From the NCBI GenBank assembly GCA_030267565.1, contig BRXU01000024.1, positions 1,410,501 to 1,474,500 on the forward strand: 64,000 bases of DNA. Reading direction: 5' to 3'. Made by a program: the position numbers and the translations under genes. The DNA comes from Pleodorina starrii. Lineage: Eukaryota > Chlorophyta > Chlorophyceae > Chlamydomonadales > Volvocaceae. Shown here piece by piece: positions 1 to 11,444 of this stretch. Below the pieces are notes generated by a model. It was not told the DNA's origin. It saw nothing but the letters and a program-made list of their open reading frames with translations, and did not search any database. Within the stretch, counting starts at the first letter, position 1, and each line of letters starts with the position of its first letter.

Positions 1-933
1 GACAGGGACAGGGACGGGGCTGATGGCTGACCCGGTCGGGGAGACCTGCTGTGCTGCCTGGGCGCCCCCGGCGGGTGCCTGTGGTTCTGGGACCGGGGCC
101 ACCCGGGACAGATGAACCTGCAGACGCGGGCTGCTGCCAGCCACCCGCTGTACGGAGCAGAGGACGCCTTCATGCGCCCAGGAGGCTTCGAAGGCATCCA
201 ACCGGCCGGGCTTCAGCTGCGCTGTGATGTGGCCCGGGGGCAGCCCCGCCAGAGTGTCCTCGGAGAGCGCCGCCATGCTGAAATGTGCCCTCATGAGACG
301 CTGCAGCTCCCCAATGACGCAGCCCACCACCGTGGCCGACGGATGGTCATCAGGCTCCGCCCTGTGGTAGTGGCCCCAGACCGCCCACAGCCAAGTGGCT
401 CGAAGGGCCGCCCACAGCAGCTGCAGCCCCTGGCTGGTGGGGTAGGCCGGCCACCCTCCCGGCCAGTCCCCCAGTAGCACAGCCGGCTGGCTGAAGGGCA
501 AGTCCACGGCCCCGGAGACTGCCGCCCACAGCTCTGCCAGCCAAACCCGAGCTGCGGTGTAAGCCCCACACTCCAAGAAGACGTGGGTCAGGCTGGCGAC
601 ATGCAGGCTGCCGTCCACCAAGCAGCTAGGAGCAGGGCAGTGGGCACGCTGCGGCTGACCTTTGGAGGCCAGGTACACCCCGCACGGGAGCCGTCCATGG
701 TGCAGCCGCCAGGCTAGCGCCTTGGCCCGGTTGCTTGCGGGGCAGTCCCACAGCCGCTGCCAGGCCCGCCGGCGGTCGAGGGGAGACATGCCAGCCAGGC
801 CATCAGCTGCCTGGTCTACCTCCGGGGCCGGCCCGGCGGGTGCCGACGGTCCGGCGGCAGCACCGGGGTCCTGCTGGTGCGGTGCCACATGGCGGCTGCC
901 AGGCTGGCTGACCGGGCGTGCAGCAGCCGAGGT
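1..933 (-). pseudogene. 5'-truncated LINE copy: C-terminal Cys/His (zf-RVT-like) region of a reverse transcriptase ORF
   Basis: On the minus strand an open frame runs from the T-run near 933 off the left edge of the window. A Met lies at 789-787, but the frame is open above it, so no start is assigned. After a short Ala/Pro/Gln-rich stretch it reads like the zinc-binding tail of plant and algal LINE reverse transcriptases: a Trp-Gln-Arg-Leu-Trp segment, then LAWRLHHGRLPCG, a C-x4-C pair, a THVFLEC segment and VWLAELW. This tail normally follows the RT domain and helps RNA or target binding; that role is family knowledge. No RT core is present, so the copy is 5'-truncated, as expected of incomplete target-primed reverse transcription. 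Its 5' edge touches the poly-A tail of another copy, which suggests nested insertion. The same coding segment recurs at 2218-2488. Confidence 0.6.
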
Positions 934-962
934 TTTTTTTTTTTTCTGCGAGGGACGTTACA
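933..962 (-). terminator. LINE 3' end: TGTAA polyadenylation signal plus A13 tail
   Basis: Read on the minus strand, TGTAA (962-958) is followed by a 12-nt spacer and a run of 13 A (945-933). TGTAA is the polyadenylation signal of chlorophyte green algae. The tail marks the 3' end of a retroposed transcript whose body extends to the right. Confidence 0.75.
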
Positions 963-2167
963 AGGACTGGGAAAGCGAAGCCCAACGGGCAAGCCGAGCA
1001 AGACCGGCAAGCCACAACAACCTGGCAAGAAGCCCAAGAAACCACCGCAAGGAACCGAGGAGAGAGAAAAAACCAAGCAACGCCTAAACTCGCAGACAGG
1101 ACAGGGACAGGGACGGGGGCAGCAAGAGGCCAGGAGCCACTGCTGCACGGGCGGCACACACGGCCACCCCTACCTCCAAGACACCGAGGAGGGAACCGAA
1201 ACCAACACCAGGGCCCAACACCAGGGCCAAACCCCAGGGCCCAACACCAGGGCCAACACCACGGCCCAACACCAGGGCCAACCCCACAGCCCAACACCAG
1301 GGCCCAACACCAGGGCCAAAAACCAGAGCCAACACCACGGCCCAACACCAGGGCAAAAAACCACGGCCCAACACCCGGGCCAGCACCACTGACCAACAAC
1401 AGGGCCCGTCACCGAGGACAAACCCCTGGGCCGGGAAAAGGCCCCAACAGCGACCACAGCGACAACACAACCACAACCTGCACAACCTCAACAACCAAGG
1501 GGCGAACCCTACACCCAGGGCGACAGCAACAGGAATGGCAAACATTTCCGGGCAACCGCCACAGCGAACCAGGGCGGACAAGCCCCTCCCCGCCGGGGAG
1601 CACCAGAGAAAACAGGAAAGCCACAGCACGCCCGAAGAGAACCCCGCACCACCGAAACCGCCTCCCAGAGCCACAAAAACCGCAGGGACGGCGCCACACG
1701 AAGCGCACCAGAGACAAACAACAACCGACCCCACCTTGGGGGCGTCCCCGCAAGACAGCAGGCCCCAAGACACACCTCCTTCCCAAGACACCCCGCACCA
1801 CAGGAACCGCACTCCCGCGGCTCCCCCGCTCCCAAGAACCCCCACGGGCGCAGCAGGGGCAGCACCGCCTGGCTGGAAGCCAGGGCACAAGCTCGCCGGC
1901 GACAAGACACCCACAGACCCCACACAGGGGGTGTCCCCTCGAGACAGCGACCCCCGAACCGCACCTGCCTCCCACGGCAGCCTGCACCACACCAACCCTG
2001 CACCGAAGCTCCCCCGACCCCCAAGACCCCCTCAGGCCCCACCCACAGCAAGCCCCGCACCGCACCCCCCTCCCTAGGCAACCCGCACCCGCACCGCACT
2101 CCACCCTCGAAGCCCCTCGCACCCTAAGAACCGCAGACACCGAGACCCCCGACTCCCAACACCCCGC
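946..2167 (-). repeat. LINE 3' UTR with internal CCAACACCAGGGC minisatellite
   Basis: This stretch lies between the stop codon of the LINE ORF (2168) and the TGTAA/poly-A end. It contains an irregular array of 12-18 bp units of the type CCAACACCAGGGC (about 1200-1390), then C/A-rich low-complexity sequence. Long open frames on both strands here, up to 426 codons, follow from the biased tandem composition and are not called as genes. A shorter copy lies at 4827-5549, and a plus-strand relative at 49740-50149. Confidence 0.6.
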
Positions 2168-2509
2168 TCACGACGGCCCCGGCTGCCCTGTCAGCTGAGC
2201 TGCTGCCTGGCTGGGCTGGGTGCTGATGGCTGACCCGGATGGGGAGACCTGCTGTGCTGCCTGGGTGCTCCCGGCGGATGCCTGTGGAGCTGGGACCGGG
2301 GCCACCCGGGACAGATGAACCTGCAGACGCGGGCTGCTGCCAGCCACCCGCTGTACGGAGCAGAGGACGCCTTCATGCGCCCAGGAGGCTTCGAAGGCAT
2401 CCAACCGGCCGGGCTTCAGCTGTGCTGTGATGTGGCCCCGGGGCAGCCCCGCCAGAGTGTCCTCGGAGAGCGCCGCCATGCTGAAATGTGCGGCGGTGGC
2501 GCACCTCAC
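2168..2509 (-). pseudogene. C-terminal end of LINE ORF, 5'-truncated copy
   Basis: A 113-codon frame whose C-terminal ~90 codons closely match the frame read at 20-287 (shared segments HFSMAALSEDTLAGLP and QLKPGRLDAFEASWAHEG). Similarity stops near 2488, where unrelated sequence begins, so the element is 5'-truncated there. It ends with TGA and continues into the 3' UTR, TGTAA and poly-A to the left. Together 2488 down to 933 form one truncated LINE insertion. No catalytic domain remains. Confidence 0.6.
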
Positions 2510-2524
2510 TCACTGTGTAGTGAA

Positions 2525-2990
2525 TGAAGGGCAGCACGCCGTGGCCGTGGCTGAGGGGGTAGCACTGGACCGAATCCCCTAGGAAGTGCCTGAGAGTTAG
2601 GGCACTGAATTGGTGACCGAGAGGTCACCAGTTCGATCCCGGCTTTCGCAGAGGGCTGGGTGATCGATGGGGGCCCTGGTGTGGGAACGAACAGCAGGTG
2701 ATTGCATGGCTCTTTAGCCATGTCCCTGTCCACTGCACTGGTAGAACTCATCACGGTTGAATGTTCAACAATGATGTGTCTGGCATGTCTGGGAAGAATG
2801 CGTGCGGGTACCCAGATGTGATCTGAGTGAGACGGAGTCCAGACACTGAGTGGGTGGGAGAAGCAACCCATCTTAGTCAAAAAGGCGGTCACCGCGGTAA
2901 TGGGCTGTACCCGCCGATGAGGCATCAGTCTGTTCCCTTAACCCACGCAAGGGCTTACGGTCCAGCGTAATACTTTCTTTCTTTCACTGG
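2525..2990 (+). mobile_element. tRNA-derived SINE-like element
   Basis: TGGCTGAGGGGG (2548-2559) fits a pol III A box and GTTCGATCCC (2631-2640) fits a B box, with 71 nt between them. A perfect 7-bp hairpin with a GAGA loop (2612-2629) sits directly before the B box. The spacing is too long for an ordinary tRNA and no acceptor stem closes, so a tRNA-derived SINE is the better reading. The phrase ACTGGACCGA recurs near the proposed right end. A B-box relative lies at 16213. The boundaries are guesses; no target-site duplication was found. Confidence 0.45.
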
Positions 2991-3169
2991 ACCGAGTCCC
3001 AAAGCCCCAGTAGCTGGTATTCCACTGGCCATTAGGAGGCGCGTTGGGCCGGGGCTGCCTCGTTGTATCGCTGATGGTCCTCTAAGGTCCAGTGTCGGCG
3101 CGGCTTGCGGCCCGGCAGCACGCAGGCTGCAGGCCAGTCGGCGTCCCCTGCTGCTCCGGCTGCTCAAAC

Positions 3170-4815
3170 GGCCTTCCGGGCCCTCTGATCGCCTTCCAGG
3201 CCTTCCAAAGGCTTACAGCCCACGGAAAGCCCGTCCTTGTAACGTCCCTCGCAGAAATAATAACCTTCCGGGTTCCTCAAGTGCGTTTCGGTCCCTCCGA
3301 CGGCATTTAGGACCCTTCGAATGCCTCACGGGCCCTTTAAACGGCTTCCGGGCCCCCCGAGGGTCTTCCGGGCTTTCGGAGGGCCTTCCGGGCCTTCTGA
3401 GGGCCTTCCGGACCCTTTAAAGGCGTTCTGGGGATTTCAAACGGCCTTCCGGGCCCTCTGATCGCCTTCCAGGCCTTCCAAAGGCTTCCAGCCCACAGAA
3501 AGCCCGTCCTTGTAACGTCCCTCGCAGAAATAAAAACCTTCCGGGTTCCCCAAGTGCGTTTCGGTCCCTCCGACGGCATTCAGGACCCTTCGAAGGCCTC
3601 ACGGGCCCTTTGCACGGCTTCCGGGCCCCCCGAGGGTCTTCCAGGCTTTCGGAGGGCCTTCCGGGCCTTCTGAGGGCCTTCCGGACCCTCCAAAGGCATT
3701 CTGGGGATCTCAAACGGCCTTCCGGGCCCTCTGATCGCCTTCCAGGAAGTGCGAAGGCTTCCAGCCCATAGAAAGCCATCCGGGCCCCCCGAGTGCCTTC
3801 CGGGCCTTCTGAGGGCCTTCCGGACCCTCCAAAGGCGTTCTGGGGCTCTCAAACGGCCTTCCGGGCCCTCTGATCGCATTCCAGGCCTTACAAAGGCTTC
3901 CAGCCCACAGAAAGCCTTCCGGGTTCCCCAAGTGCGTTTCGGTCCCTCCGACGGCATTCAGGACCCTTCGAAGGCCTCACGGGCCCTTTAAACGGCTTCC
4001 GGGCCCCCCGAGGGTCTTCCGGGGTATCGGAGGGCCTTCCGGGCCTTCTGAGGGCCTTCCGGGCCTTCTGAGGGCCTTCCGGACCCTCCAAAGGCGTTCT
4101 GGGGCTCTCAAACGGCCTTCCGGACCCTCTGATCACCTTCCAGGAAGTGCGAAGGCTTCCAGCCCACAGAAAGCCTTCCGGGTTCCCTAAGTGCGTTTCG
4201 GTCCCTCCGACGGCATTTAGGACCCTTCGAAGGCCTCACGGGCCTTTTAAACGGCATCTGGGCCCCCCGAGGGTCTTCCGGCCCCCCCGAGTGCCTTCCG
4301 GGTTATCTGAAGGCCTTCCGGACCCTTTAAAGGCGCTCTGGGGCTCTCAAACGGCCTTCCGGGCCCTCTGATCGCCTTCCAGGCCTTCCAAAGGCTTCCA
4401 GCCCACAGAAAGCCTTCCGGGTTCCCCAAGTGCGTTTCGGTCCCTCCGACGGCATTTAGGACCCTTCGAAGGCCTCACGGGCCTTTTAAACGGCATCTGG
4501 GCCCCCCGAGGGTCTTCCGGGCCTTCTGAGGGCCTTCCGGGCCTTCTGAGGGCCTTCCGGGCCTTCTGAGGGCCTTCCGGACCCTCCAAAGGCGTTCTGG
4601 GGCTCTCAAACGGCCTTCCGGGCCCTCTGATCGCTTTCCAGGAAGTGCGAAGGCTTCCAACCCACAGAAAGCCATCCGGGCCCCCCGAGTGCCTTCCGGG
4701 CTATCTGAAGGCCTTCCGGACCCTTTAAAGGCGTTCTGGGGCTCTCAAACGGCCTCCCGGGCCCTCTGATCGCCTTCCAGGCCTTCCAAAGGCTTCCAGC
4801 CCACAGAAAGCCCGT
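3170..4815. repeat. CTTCCGG-type satellite with higher-order structure
   Basis: This is an array of 17-22 bp subunits such as GGGCCTTCCGGGCCTTCTGA. Longer higher-order units are marked by the phrase CAAGTGCGTTTCGGTCCC, which begins near 3270, 3550, 3920, 4188 and 4420 (some copies have one change); the spacing is irregular at about 230-370 bp. Copies at 3230-3263 and 3507-3540 include the plus-strand LINE end sequence CCCGTCCTTGTAACG. Reading frames on both strands are low-complexity shadows. Confidence 0.8.
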
Positions 4816-4817
4816 CC

Positions 4818-5549
4818 TTTTTTTTTCTGCGAGGGACGTTACAAGGACTGGGAAAGCGAAGCCAAACGGGCAAGCCGAGCAAGACCGGCAAGCCACAACA
4901 GCCTGGCAAGAAGCCCATAAAACCACCACAAGGAGCCGAGGAGAGAGAAAAAGCCAAGCAACGCCTAAACTCGCAGACAGGACAGGGACAGGGACGGGGG
5001 CAGCAAGAGGCCAGGAGCCACTGCTGCACGGGCGGCACACACGGCCACCCCTACCTCCAAGACACCGAGGAGGGAACCGAAACCAACACCAGGGCCCAAC
5101 ACCAGGGCCAAACCCCAGGGCCCAACACCAGGGCCAACACCACGGCCCAACACCAGGGCCAACCCCACAGCCCAACACCAGGGCCCCACACCAGGGCCCA
5201 AAACCAGAGCCAACACCACGGCCCAACACCAGGGCCAAAACCACGGCCCAACACCCGGGCCAGCACCACGGACCAACAACAGGGCCCGTCACCGGGGACA
5301 AGCCCCAGGGATGGGCAAAGGCCCCAACAGCGACCACAGCGACAACACAACCACAACCTGCACAACCTCAACAGCCAAGGGGTGAACCCTACACCCTGGG
5401 CGACAGCAACAGGAACAACAAACAAAACCGGGCAACCGCCGCAGCGAACCAGGGCAAACAAGCCCCCCCCCGCCGGGGAGCACCAAAGAAAACAGAAAAC
5501 CCACAGCACGCCCGAAGAGAACCCCGCACCACCGAAACCGCCTCCCAGA
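4818..5549 (-). mobile_element. 5'-truncated LINE insertion (3' UTR only) with poly-A tail
   Basis: Minus strand: TGTAA (4843-4839), 12 nt, then A9 (4826-4818), preceded by the same CCAACACCAGGG-containing 3' UTR as 946-2167. Similarity to that copy ends near 5549, the 5' truncation point. The tail joins the satellite within the satellite's own phrase CCCGTCCTT. Confidence 0.65.
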
Positions 5550-5559
5550 CACTCTGGGA

Positions 5560-5950
5560 AAAAGGGGGGGTCAAAACTTCGTATTTTTGGCCTCCCGACT
5601 TCGTATTTGGGCTTCGTATTAGCTGGGCCTGACTTCGTATCCACTTCGTATTTTTCACAGGATACGAAGTGGGTACGAAGTCACAACGAAGTCTATATTT
5701 GCCCCAAAGAAACGAAGTTCGTTAAGGGCGTTCTGAAACCGTATCACTAAAAACGAACTCCGTTATCGTAACTGAAACACAGTTCGTATAAAATATTTTA
5801 TGGACTTCGTTCCTCAATTTATAACGCATTTCGTATTTTTATTTGTTTTTATAGGAGCACATATGAAGCTCGTATTTGCGTGGTAAATACGTAGTTCGTA
5901 TATTGCTGGTCCGGTGCATCCTGTCTTATACGTAGCTCGTTATGTTTCTC
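5560..5950. repeat. Cluster of TTCGTAT/ATACGAA boxes with a 21-bp inverted repeat
   Basis: About 14 boxes of the type ACTTCGTAT or its complement occur in under 400 bp of AT-rich DNA, spaced 10-40 bp apart in both orientations. The strongest structure is an inverted repeat with 21-bp arms (5631-5651 and 5662-5682, one mismatch) around a 10-nt loop. It could be the terminal part of an unknown transposon or a protein-binding array. No gene is visible. Confidence 0.6.
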
Positions 5951-7041
5951 AATATGGAGTCCATATTATCAGAAATGCTGCATGTAGGAGCCGTTATATG
6001 AGGATGGCAGATTACGAACCATATATATAGCAGGAATCAAGAAGCAAGTAGCAGTAACTTCATGTGTGCCCATAGCCGCTCGCATACATACATAAGTAGG
6101 GAAATATATCACGATCACTCGCCAAGCACACACGACGCGCTGACGCACGCACAGGCTTCCCTGCGTACGTGCGAGGCAATCAAGCATGGGAATGCACCGT
6201 GGTGCAGGCGTGACTACTACTAGCAAAACCCACCTACATCTATTGCTAAAGCTCATCATCCCGCTGCCCGTACAACCGTGCGATATCAAAGCATTAGGGC
6301 AGCATAGGCTTGCCTCGTGCACGAAACGTACTCACCCGACACACCGTGTCGTCCGTCCCCAAAACACGCATTCGAAAGACAGAATCTCAACCACTCAAGG
6401 CGACCGAAAGCGAGTACAACCCTAAGAACAGCATCGAGTTGCAGGACGCAGCTTCTGGCCATCCACCGGTCCAGTTTACTGCCTCTGCCCTGTGCAGAGT
6501 CATTCCGCTCACAACAGCACACTAAAGGCTGAACTAGGGGCGCGCAAGAGGCCAAACGGGTCTTTGCGCGGAATAGCATTCGGCAACCCTAAAACCCTAA
6601 AGGGACACTGCGATATATGCCAGTCGTCGCCTACGATCTACGATCTACGGGGCTCCAGCACATCCCGCCCGCCCTGAGTGCAACCGTGCACCATAAACGG
6701 TAAAAGCGGGACACTGGCAGTCGCACATGATACGGATTGCTGCTCGCCACGAACGCTCCTGCACGCGCCACGAAACGCTGCCGCACGCACATAAAGGCTA
6801 AACCAGAGATAAACCGACCGACTGTGCTTAAGCTCATCTCGCCTGCATGAAGCGCAACCGTGCAAAGTATTTGGTATAACCTAGGGGGAACACATGTAAG
6901 CAAAGACGGCCAGTCACATGGCATGGACGTCACTTCCCGTACATCACCCGTACACCAACAAATAGAGGGCTGATACATGTTAGGTGTTTGGGATTGTGCT
7001 CTGCACTGTCAACTGTCAAGTTCCAGACACCTGTACTCCTG
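5951..7041. other. Non-coding stretch 3' of the 7-11 kb gene
   Basis: I see no convincing gene. Loosely repeated phrases containing CAACCGTGCA or CGTACAACCGTGC appear at about 6270, 6680 and 6855, suggesting an old degenerate repeat. Two units of the telomere-like CCCTAAAA occur at 6588-6603. The sequence lies downstream (minus strand) of the gene ending at 7042. Confidence 0.4.
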
Positions 7042-10000
7042 TTAACCACGCACACCGCCCGACCGCCCGCCACGCCCTCGCGCCGTGCCCCTGCTGCTTC
7101 TCACAGACCCACGCCGCCCGATCACACCGCCCGCACCAACCAGCCCGCCCGAACCGCCGGCGCCTGCACCACCGGCGCCCGAACCGCCAGCGCCCGAGCT
7201 ACCCCCTCCCCGCCGGGCGACTGTGATGCCTCCTTGCTGCTCACTGTTGTCGCTGCCGCTGCTGCTGGAGGCGTCGCTGGTGTCGGCCACCATGTCGGAG
7301 GGCTCCTCCTCGCAGGTTTCCTCCTCGTCGCTCAGCGAGCCCTCCTCCCCGCTCTCATCCCCACCACACTCCCCGCTACCCTCCCCGCAAGGGCCAGAGC
7401 GAGTGGCCTGCTCTGCCTTCTGGGCTTTCGCCAGGAGCATGCGGGCCTCCTTGACTTTGGCCTCACTCGCCTGAAGGTCCCGTGTGGCCTTCTTCAGCTG
7501 GGGGGCCGGAGCCTTCGCCTTGCTCAACGTGCTCACGACGACACCTGCATACTCTGCCGCCTCCACGGCCGCAGCAAGGGCCTCCTCGGCACACTTCACG
7601 CCCAACTTGCTCTTGCCCTTCCGCTGGCCCTTGCCCTTCTGCTGACCTGACTTGGCTTTTTTGCCGCCACCACCCCCGGTCGCAATTTCCGAACGTGCCC
7701 GTTTACCAACCGCCAACGCATTCCGGATCAGGACATCCATGTCGTTGATGTCCCTGTACGCATCTCCGCCCGCACCTAGGTGCCCTTCGGTGGCGTCACC
7801 ATCGTGCCCATCCACCTCCAGCCCCCCATCCTCCAGGCCCCCATCCTCCAGGCCCCCATCCTCCATCTGTGCCCGGCCCGTCGCCGGGTCGTCAACTTCC
7901 ACCGCGTTTACTGCACCTGCGACACCAGCCCCATCGGCGACATTGCCTCCAGCGGCGGTACCGGCGACAACCGTTTGGCTCGGAGGGGTGTCGGCCGCAA
8001 GGGATGCCGACACGTTGAAGTACGATGCAGCTGCTGCATCCAGCGGGCGAGGGAGACAGCCCGGGCCTGCGGTAAGGGCATGGGGAGCAGCCAGCAAGAG
8101 CCCATAGTGACTTGGCTGGGCAAGCAAACGGACAAGACTGCCAAAGCAAGTAAGTAAAGGTGCAGCATGTCTTGAGTGCACGTAACACAGCACACGTGCT
8201 GCACTGTCGACGCTGCAACTCACACATCACAAAAGCTACTGTACAATCCGTTGTACTGCAGACTTGCCTTTCCGGCACTCGTAGTCCTTGATCAACTCCG
8301 CGCACTGTTGGAGCTCCTCGCACTGCCCCAGGCTGAGATACAAGCTGAGTGGCTCAAAGAAGCCCCTGTCCAGCATCGGGCGCAGGCCCTTGCAAACCGA
8401 CAGCCTGGCGGGAAACGTCCCGAGAGCGGTCTTGTCCGCCTCCGATAGGGAGTTGGAAAGGGCCACCGGCTTGGTGAGCATGTCGACGATGTAGATGCCG
8501 CCATCAGCCTTTTGGTAGGCGACCTTGTCCAGGACGACGGACACACAGTGGGTCATGCTCTGGCGATGCGCATCCGTGACGGCGGGTGGCGGAGCTGCAG
8601 CTGGTACCAGGCCGTGCGCGATGTTGTACAGGTGCTGCTTCTGAATGATTTTCTTTAGGATGGCGTCGGAGGTGGCGGGGTCGCCGTTGTTGGTCAGCGT
8701 GCACCCCGTCATCATCTTCGAAGCGACGCGGTGCTGGGTGGCTTGTTCGGTGAAGGATTTAAGGGCCTTCGTGGCAGCCTTGACAGGGTCGGCCTCCTTG
8801 CTAGCTGTCGCCATGCCTGCACCGGCAGCCCCTGTGGCGGTCGTGGTGGTGTTGGTGACAGTGGTGGTGGTGACCGTGACGGTGGCCGCTGCACCGGTGT
8901 CAGCGTTGGTGTTGGCGGTAGCTGCAACACCTGTCTCGCCGGTGGCGTTAGCGGGGTCGGGGGCGTTGGCGTCGACAGCGGGCGCGGCGGCGGCGTCGGG
9001 CGCGGCGGTGACGGCGGCGGCGGCAGCGGTGGCGGGCACGGCGGTGGCAGCGGTGGCGGGCACAGCGGCGGCGTCGGGCGCGGCGGTGACGGCGGCGGTG
9101 GCAGCGGTGGCGACCTGGGGAAGATGGAAGGAACAGAACACGAGGCAAGGGCTCAGTAACGGAAGCGGCAAAGGCAACAAATGGCTGCGCACGTCTGAAC
9201 GCTCCGTGAAAAACAACGATACAATACACCCGGTGGAGCCGAGGCGTGGGTTATGAGAGCAGAGGGCGGGGTGGGGGGTGGGATGTCGGGTTATCCCTAG
9301 CCCAGGCCTCTCTATGCTCTACGCTATCGCTAATTCTCTTTGACAAAAGATCTGGCAGTTCGACAGTTCGTACCCGTGGCCATGACCCTCATGAGCTCGA
9401 TGCTGGCAGCCGTCAGCGGGTCCGGCTTGGACGGGAGCAGCACACGGCCCATGGCGTTACGTGGCAGTAAGGTGACAGCTGCAATTGCAGGCGAGGTGCG
9501 GGTGCAGGGTGAGATGCTTTCGCAAGATGAGTAGTTATGGGTACATGGCAAGGTATGGGTGCCAGGTCCGATGCAGGCAACGTCCTAAGTTACAGAGATG
9601 TAGTGAGACGGATTGTATCGACAGCCATGTGACCCGCATACGGGGCCGAGAGTGCAGCCAGTCGGTGAGCGATGTACCGACGTAATCGCCAGCTGAAACG
9701 AGACAAACAAATCATTCTCACCATTGCGAAAGAGCATGTTGAAGCTGTCCGACAGTGTGGACTTGGCAGCCTTGAAGGCGGCCATAATTCCGTTCTTGGT
9801 GCACGCATCCTGGATGGCCCCCACGGGTTTGCTCAGTAGCTCCATGCAGGTCGTCAGCGAAACCTTCGGCCCGCCTGCCGAGCACGGGGGATGAACAATA
9901 GGGTTATGTTAGCTTACTGATAGCGCCAACGGTGGACGGTGGGTTGTGATGCATACCGGGAACCGGCCTGGCTATCGCACTCAGTTCATCCCTAAACATA

Positions 10001-11411
10001 ATGCAGTGGGCCAGGGCTAAACGCCTTGTGCAAGGTTATGTATGCCATCGCGACCCCGACGTGATGGTGTCCGGGTTCTAGTAGCATAACAGTGCACACC
10101 AAGGTGGGACGTGGTGCAGTGATAGGCCCCGCCCCGCCCACCTTTGCCGTTCTTGGTGGAGGCCCGGTTCCCGGTTGTCACGTCGAATGGGTTGTCTGTC
10201 ATGTCTCCGTCAGATGGCGTGGGCCTGTTTGGCAGGGGACAAATCGATGGAAAAGTAAAGGGGTGATGCGTGGTGGTTTATCCTAGCCTAAGAGCGAGGG
10301 GGCACGACGTTAACAATACGTGGTGGCATCCAGAACAATTCCTGTGCAGAAGTTCATTGTGACTTGCCAAAGCTAAAGCGCCCGTCCCCACGTTACACCC
10401 CTACTTATCGGCTTCACTGTGCATAACTCGCCTGTCCCCGTCTTTGTGTGACGCCTGAGACACCGGGGGCTCGACCGGCCCAGCCCGAAATGGCCCGAAG
10501 TGGTAGGAGATGTCCCACACCAGCGCTCCCTCCTCTTTGACATATGATATTCTGCCAACAGCTCCCGCCTTGCTTGAAGAAGACATCCTCCTGGCTTCGT
10601 CGACCAAGCCCAGCTCGTTGTCGAACTGCCCGAGCAGACCGATGAGCGAATTGCCCAGGCTGACCACATCCTCAACGCTGTGCGTAACGAACACCTTGGT
10701 CACGTCGGTATCAGCATCATCTGTGGAGCGGAAACGGAAAGGGCAGACAATTTCAACGCCGGCGGATGCGACAATAGAACAGATCGCAGGTGCATTTGTG
10801 AGTATTGAGACGGCCATGCATGAGGGTATCGACTAAATTACACTATCCGACCATGCACCTCCGGAAACGGGGCCGCTCGACTGTGACGCCTGGCGGCTCA
10901 TAGAGTTAAGGTTGCTTACCGGGCACAAAGCGCTTATGGTACAAGTAGGTGGCGTCCGGCACGCTGCGGTCAGGCTTGAAGTCCTGGAGAGTCAACGCCT
11001 GGGCACCAAGGAAGTGAACTTCCACCTGGACTGGATTGTTGCAGAAGCCCGAATCCACGCGATGCCTAGGGTAAAAGTTAATTTGAAGGCTCGAAGGAAG
11101 CTTTCCGTCGGCCAAGTGAGTGGCCATTGTTACCGGTATAAAGAGGAATTCCGGTGCAGCATGCTTGTCAGTGGAAACCGTCCAACGTAACTATGTAAGA
11201 TGCGAGGTACGTGTTATATGCTGCGAGGGTTTGAGAGAAGTTTCAAACCGGGACTTAAAGTCTTCCGTACTTTCGGTTGGATCCGTGACATCGAAATTTG
11301 AGTATAGCCACTGCAGTCTGTGAATGTACTCCTTCAGCAAGCTGTCAGCACCACATGAATAGGCACCTAAACTAGAAAGCATTACTGCAAGGAAACATGC
11401 AAGACTTTACA
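7042..11411 (-). CDS. Spliced gene of unknown function, nine or more exons
   Basis: Consecutive minus-strand exons join in matching phase. Supported exons are 11384-about 11290, 11190-10920, 10720-10405, 10224-10142, 9874-9722, 9478-9374 (or -9387), 9114 (or 8888)-8268, and 8066-7042 with the stop. The upstream exon ends at 11411 and its start is unresolved. Donors are GTAAGC, GTAGGG, GTGGGC, GTGAGA and probably GCAAGT (8267), giving a GC-AG intron; without that intron translation would stop at 8236. The product is about 850-900 residues: a compact N-terminal half with no family I recognise, an Ala/Thr/Val-rich linker, three DGGLE repeats, a Lys/Gly-rich basic segment (KKAKSGQQKGKGQRKGK), a probable Ala/Lys/Glu coiled coil, an acidic patch and a Gly/Arg-rich tail. 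The basic, acidic and RG-rich pattern suggests a nuclear or RNA-associated protein; that is inference. Fragments of its 5' region are duplicated at 12.4 and 13.4 kb. Confidence 0.65.
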
Positions 11412-11444
11412 GACGGAGACGTCGACGAGACCGCTACAGCTCGA

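Noticed and set aside
1084..2140. Long frames (303 and 243 codons minus, 426 codons plus) in the LINE 3' UTR
   Set aside because: They follow the CCAACACCAGGGC repeat and C-rich composition, overlap on both strands, and lie after the LINE stop codon.
2541..2645. A genuine tRNA-Ser/Leu gene
   Set aside because: A and B boxes are present, but no acceptor stem or anticodon arm can be folded and the boxes are too far apart.
5631..5682. Similarity of ACTTCGTAT arms to the loxP arm
   Set aside because: Only nine bases match, the spacing and loop differ from loxP, and such boxes occur many times in the cluster. Nothing links it to a Cre-type recombinase.
6588..6603. Interstitial CCCTAAAA telomere-like units (also CCCTAAA at 45510-45525)
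   Set aside because: Only two units each; too short to argue for a telomere remnant.
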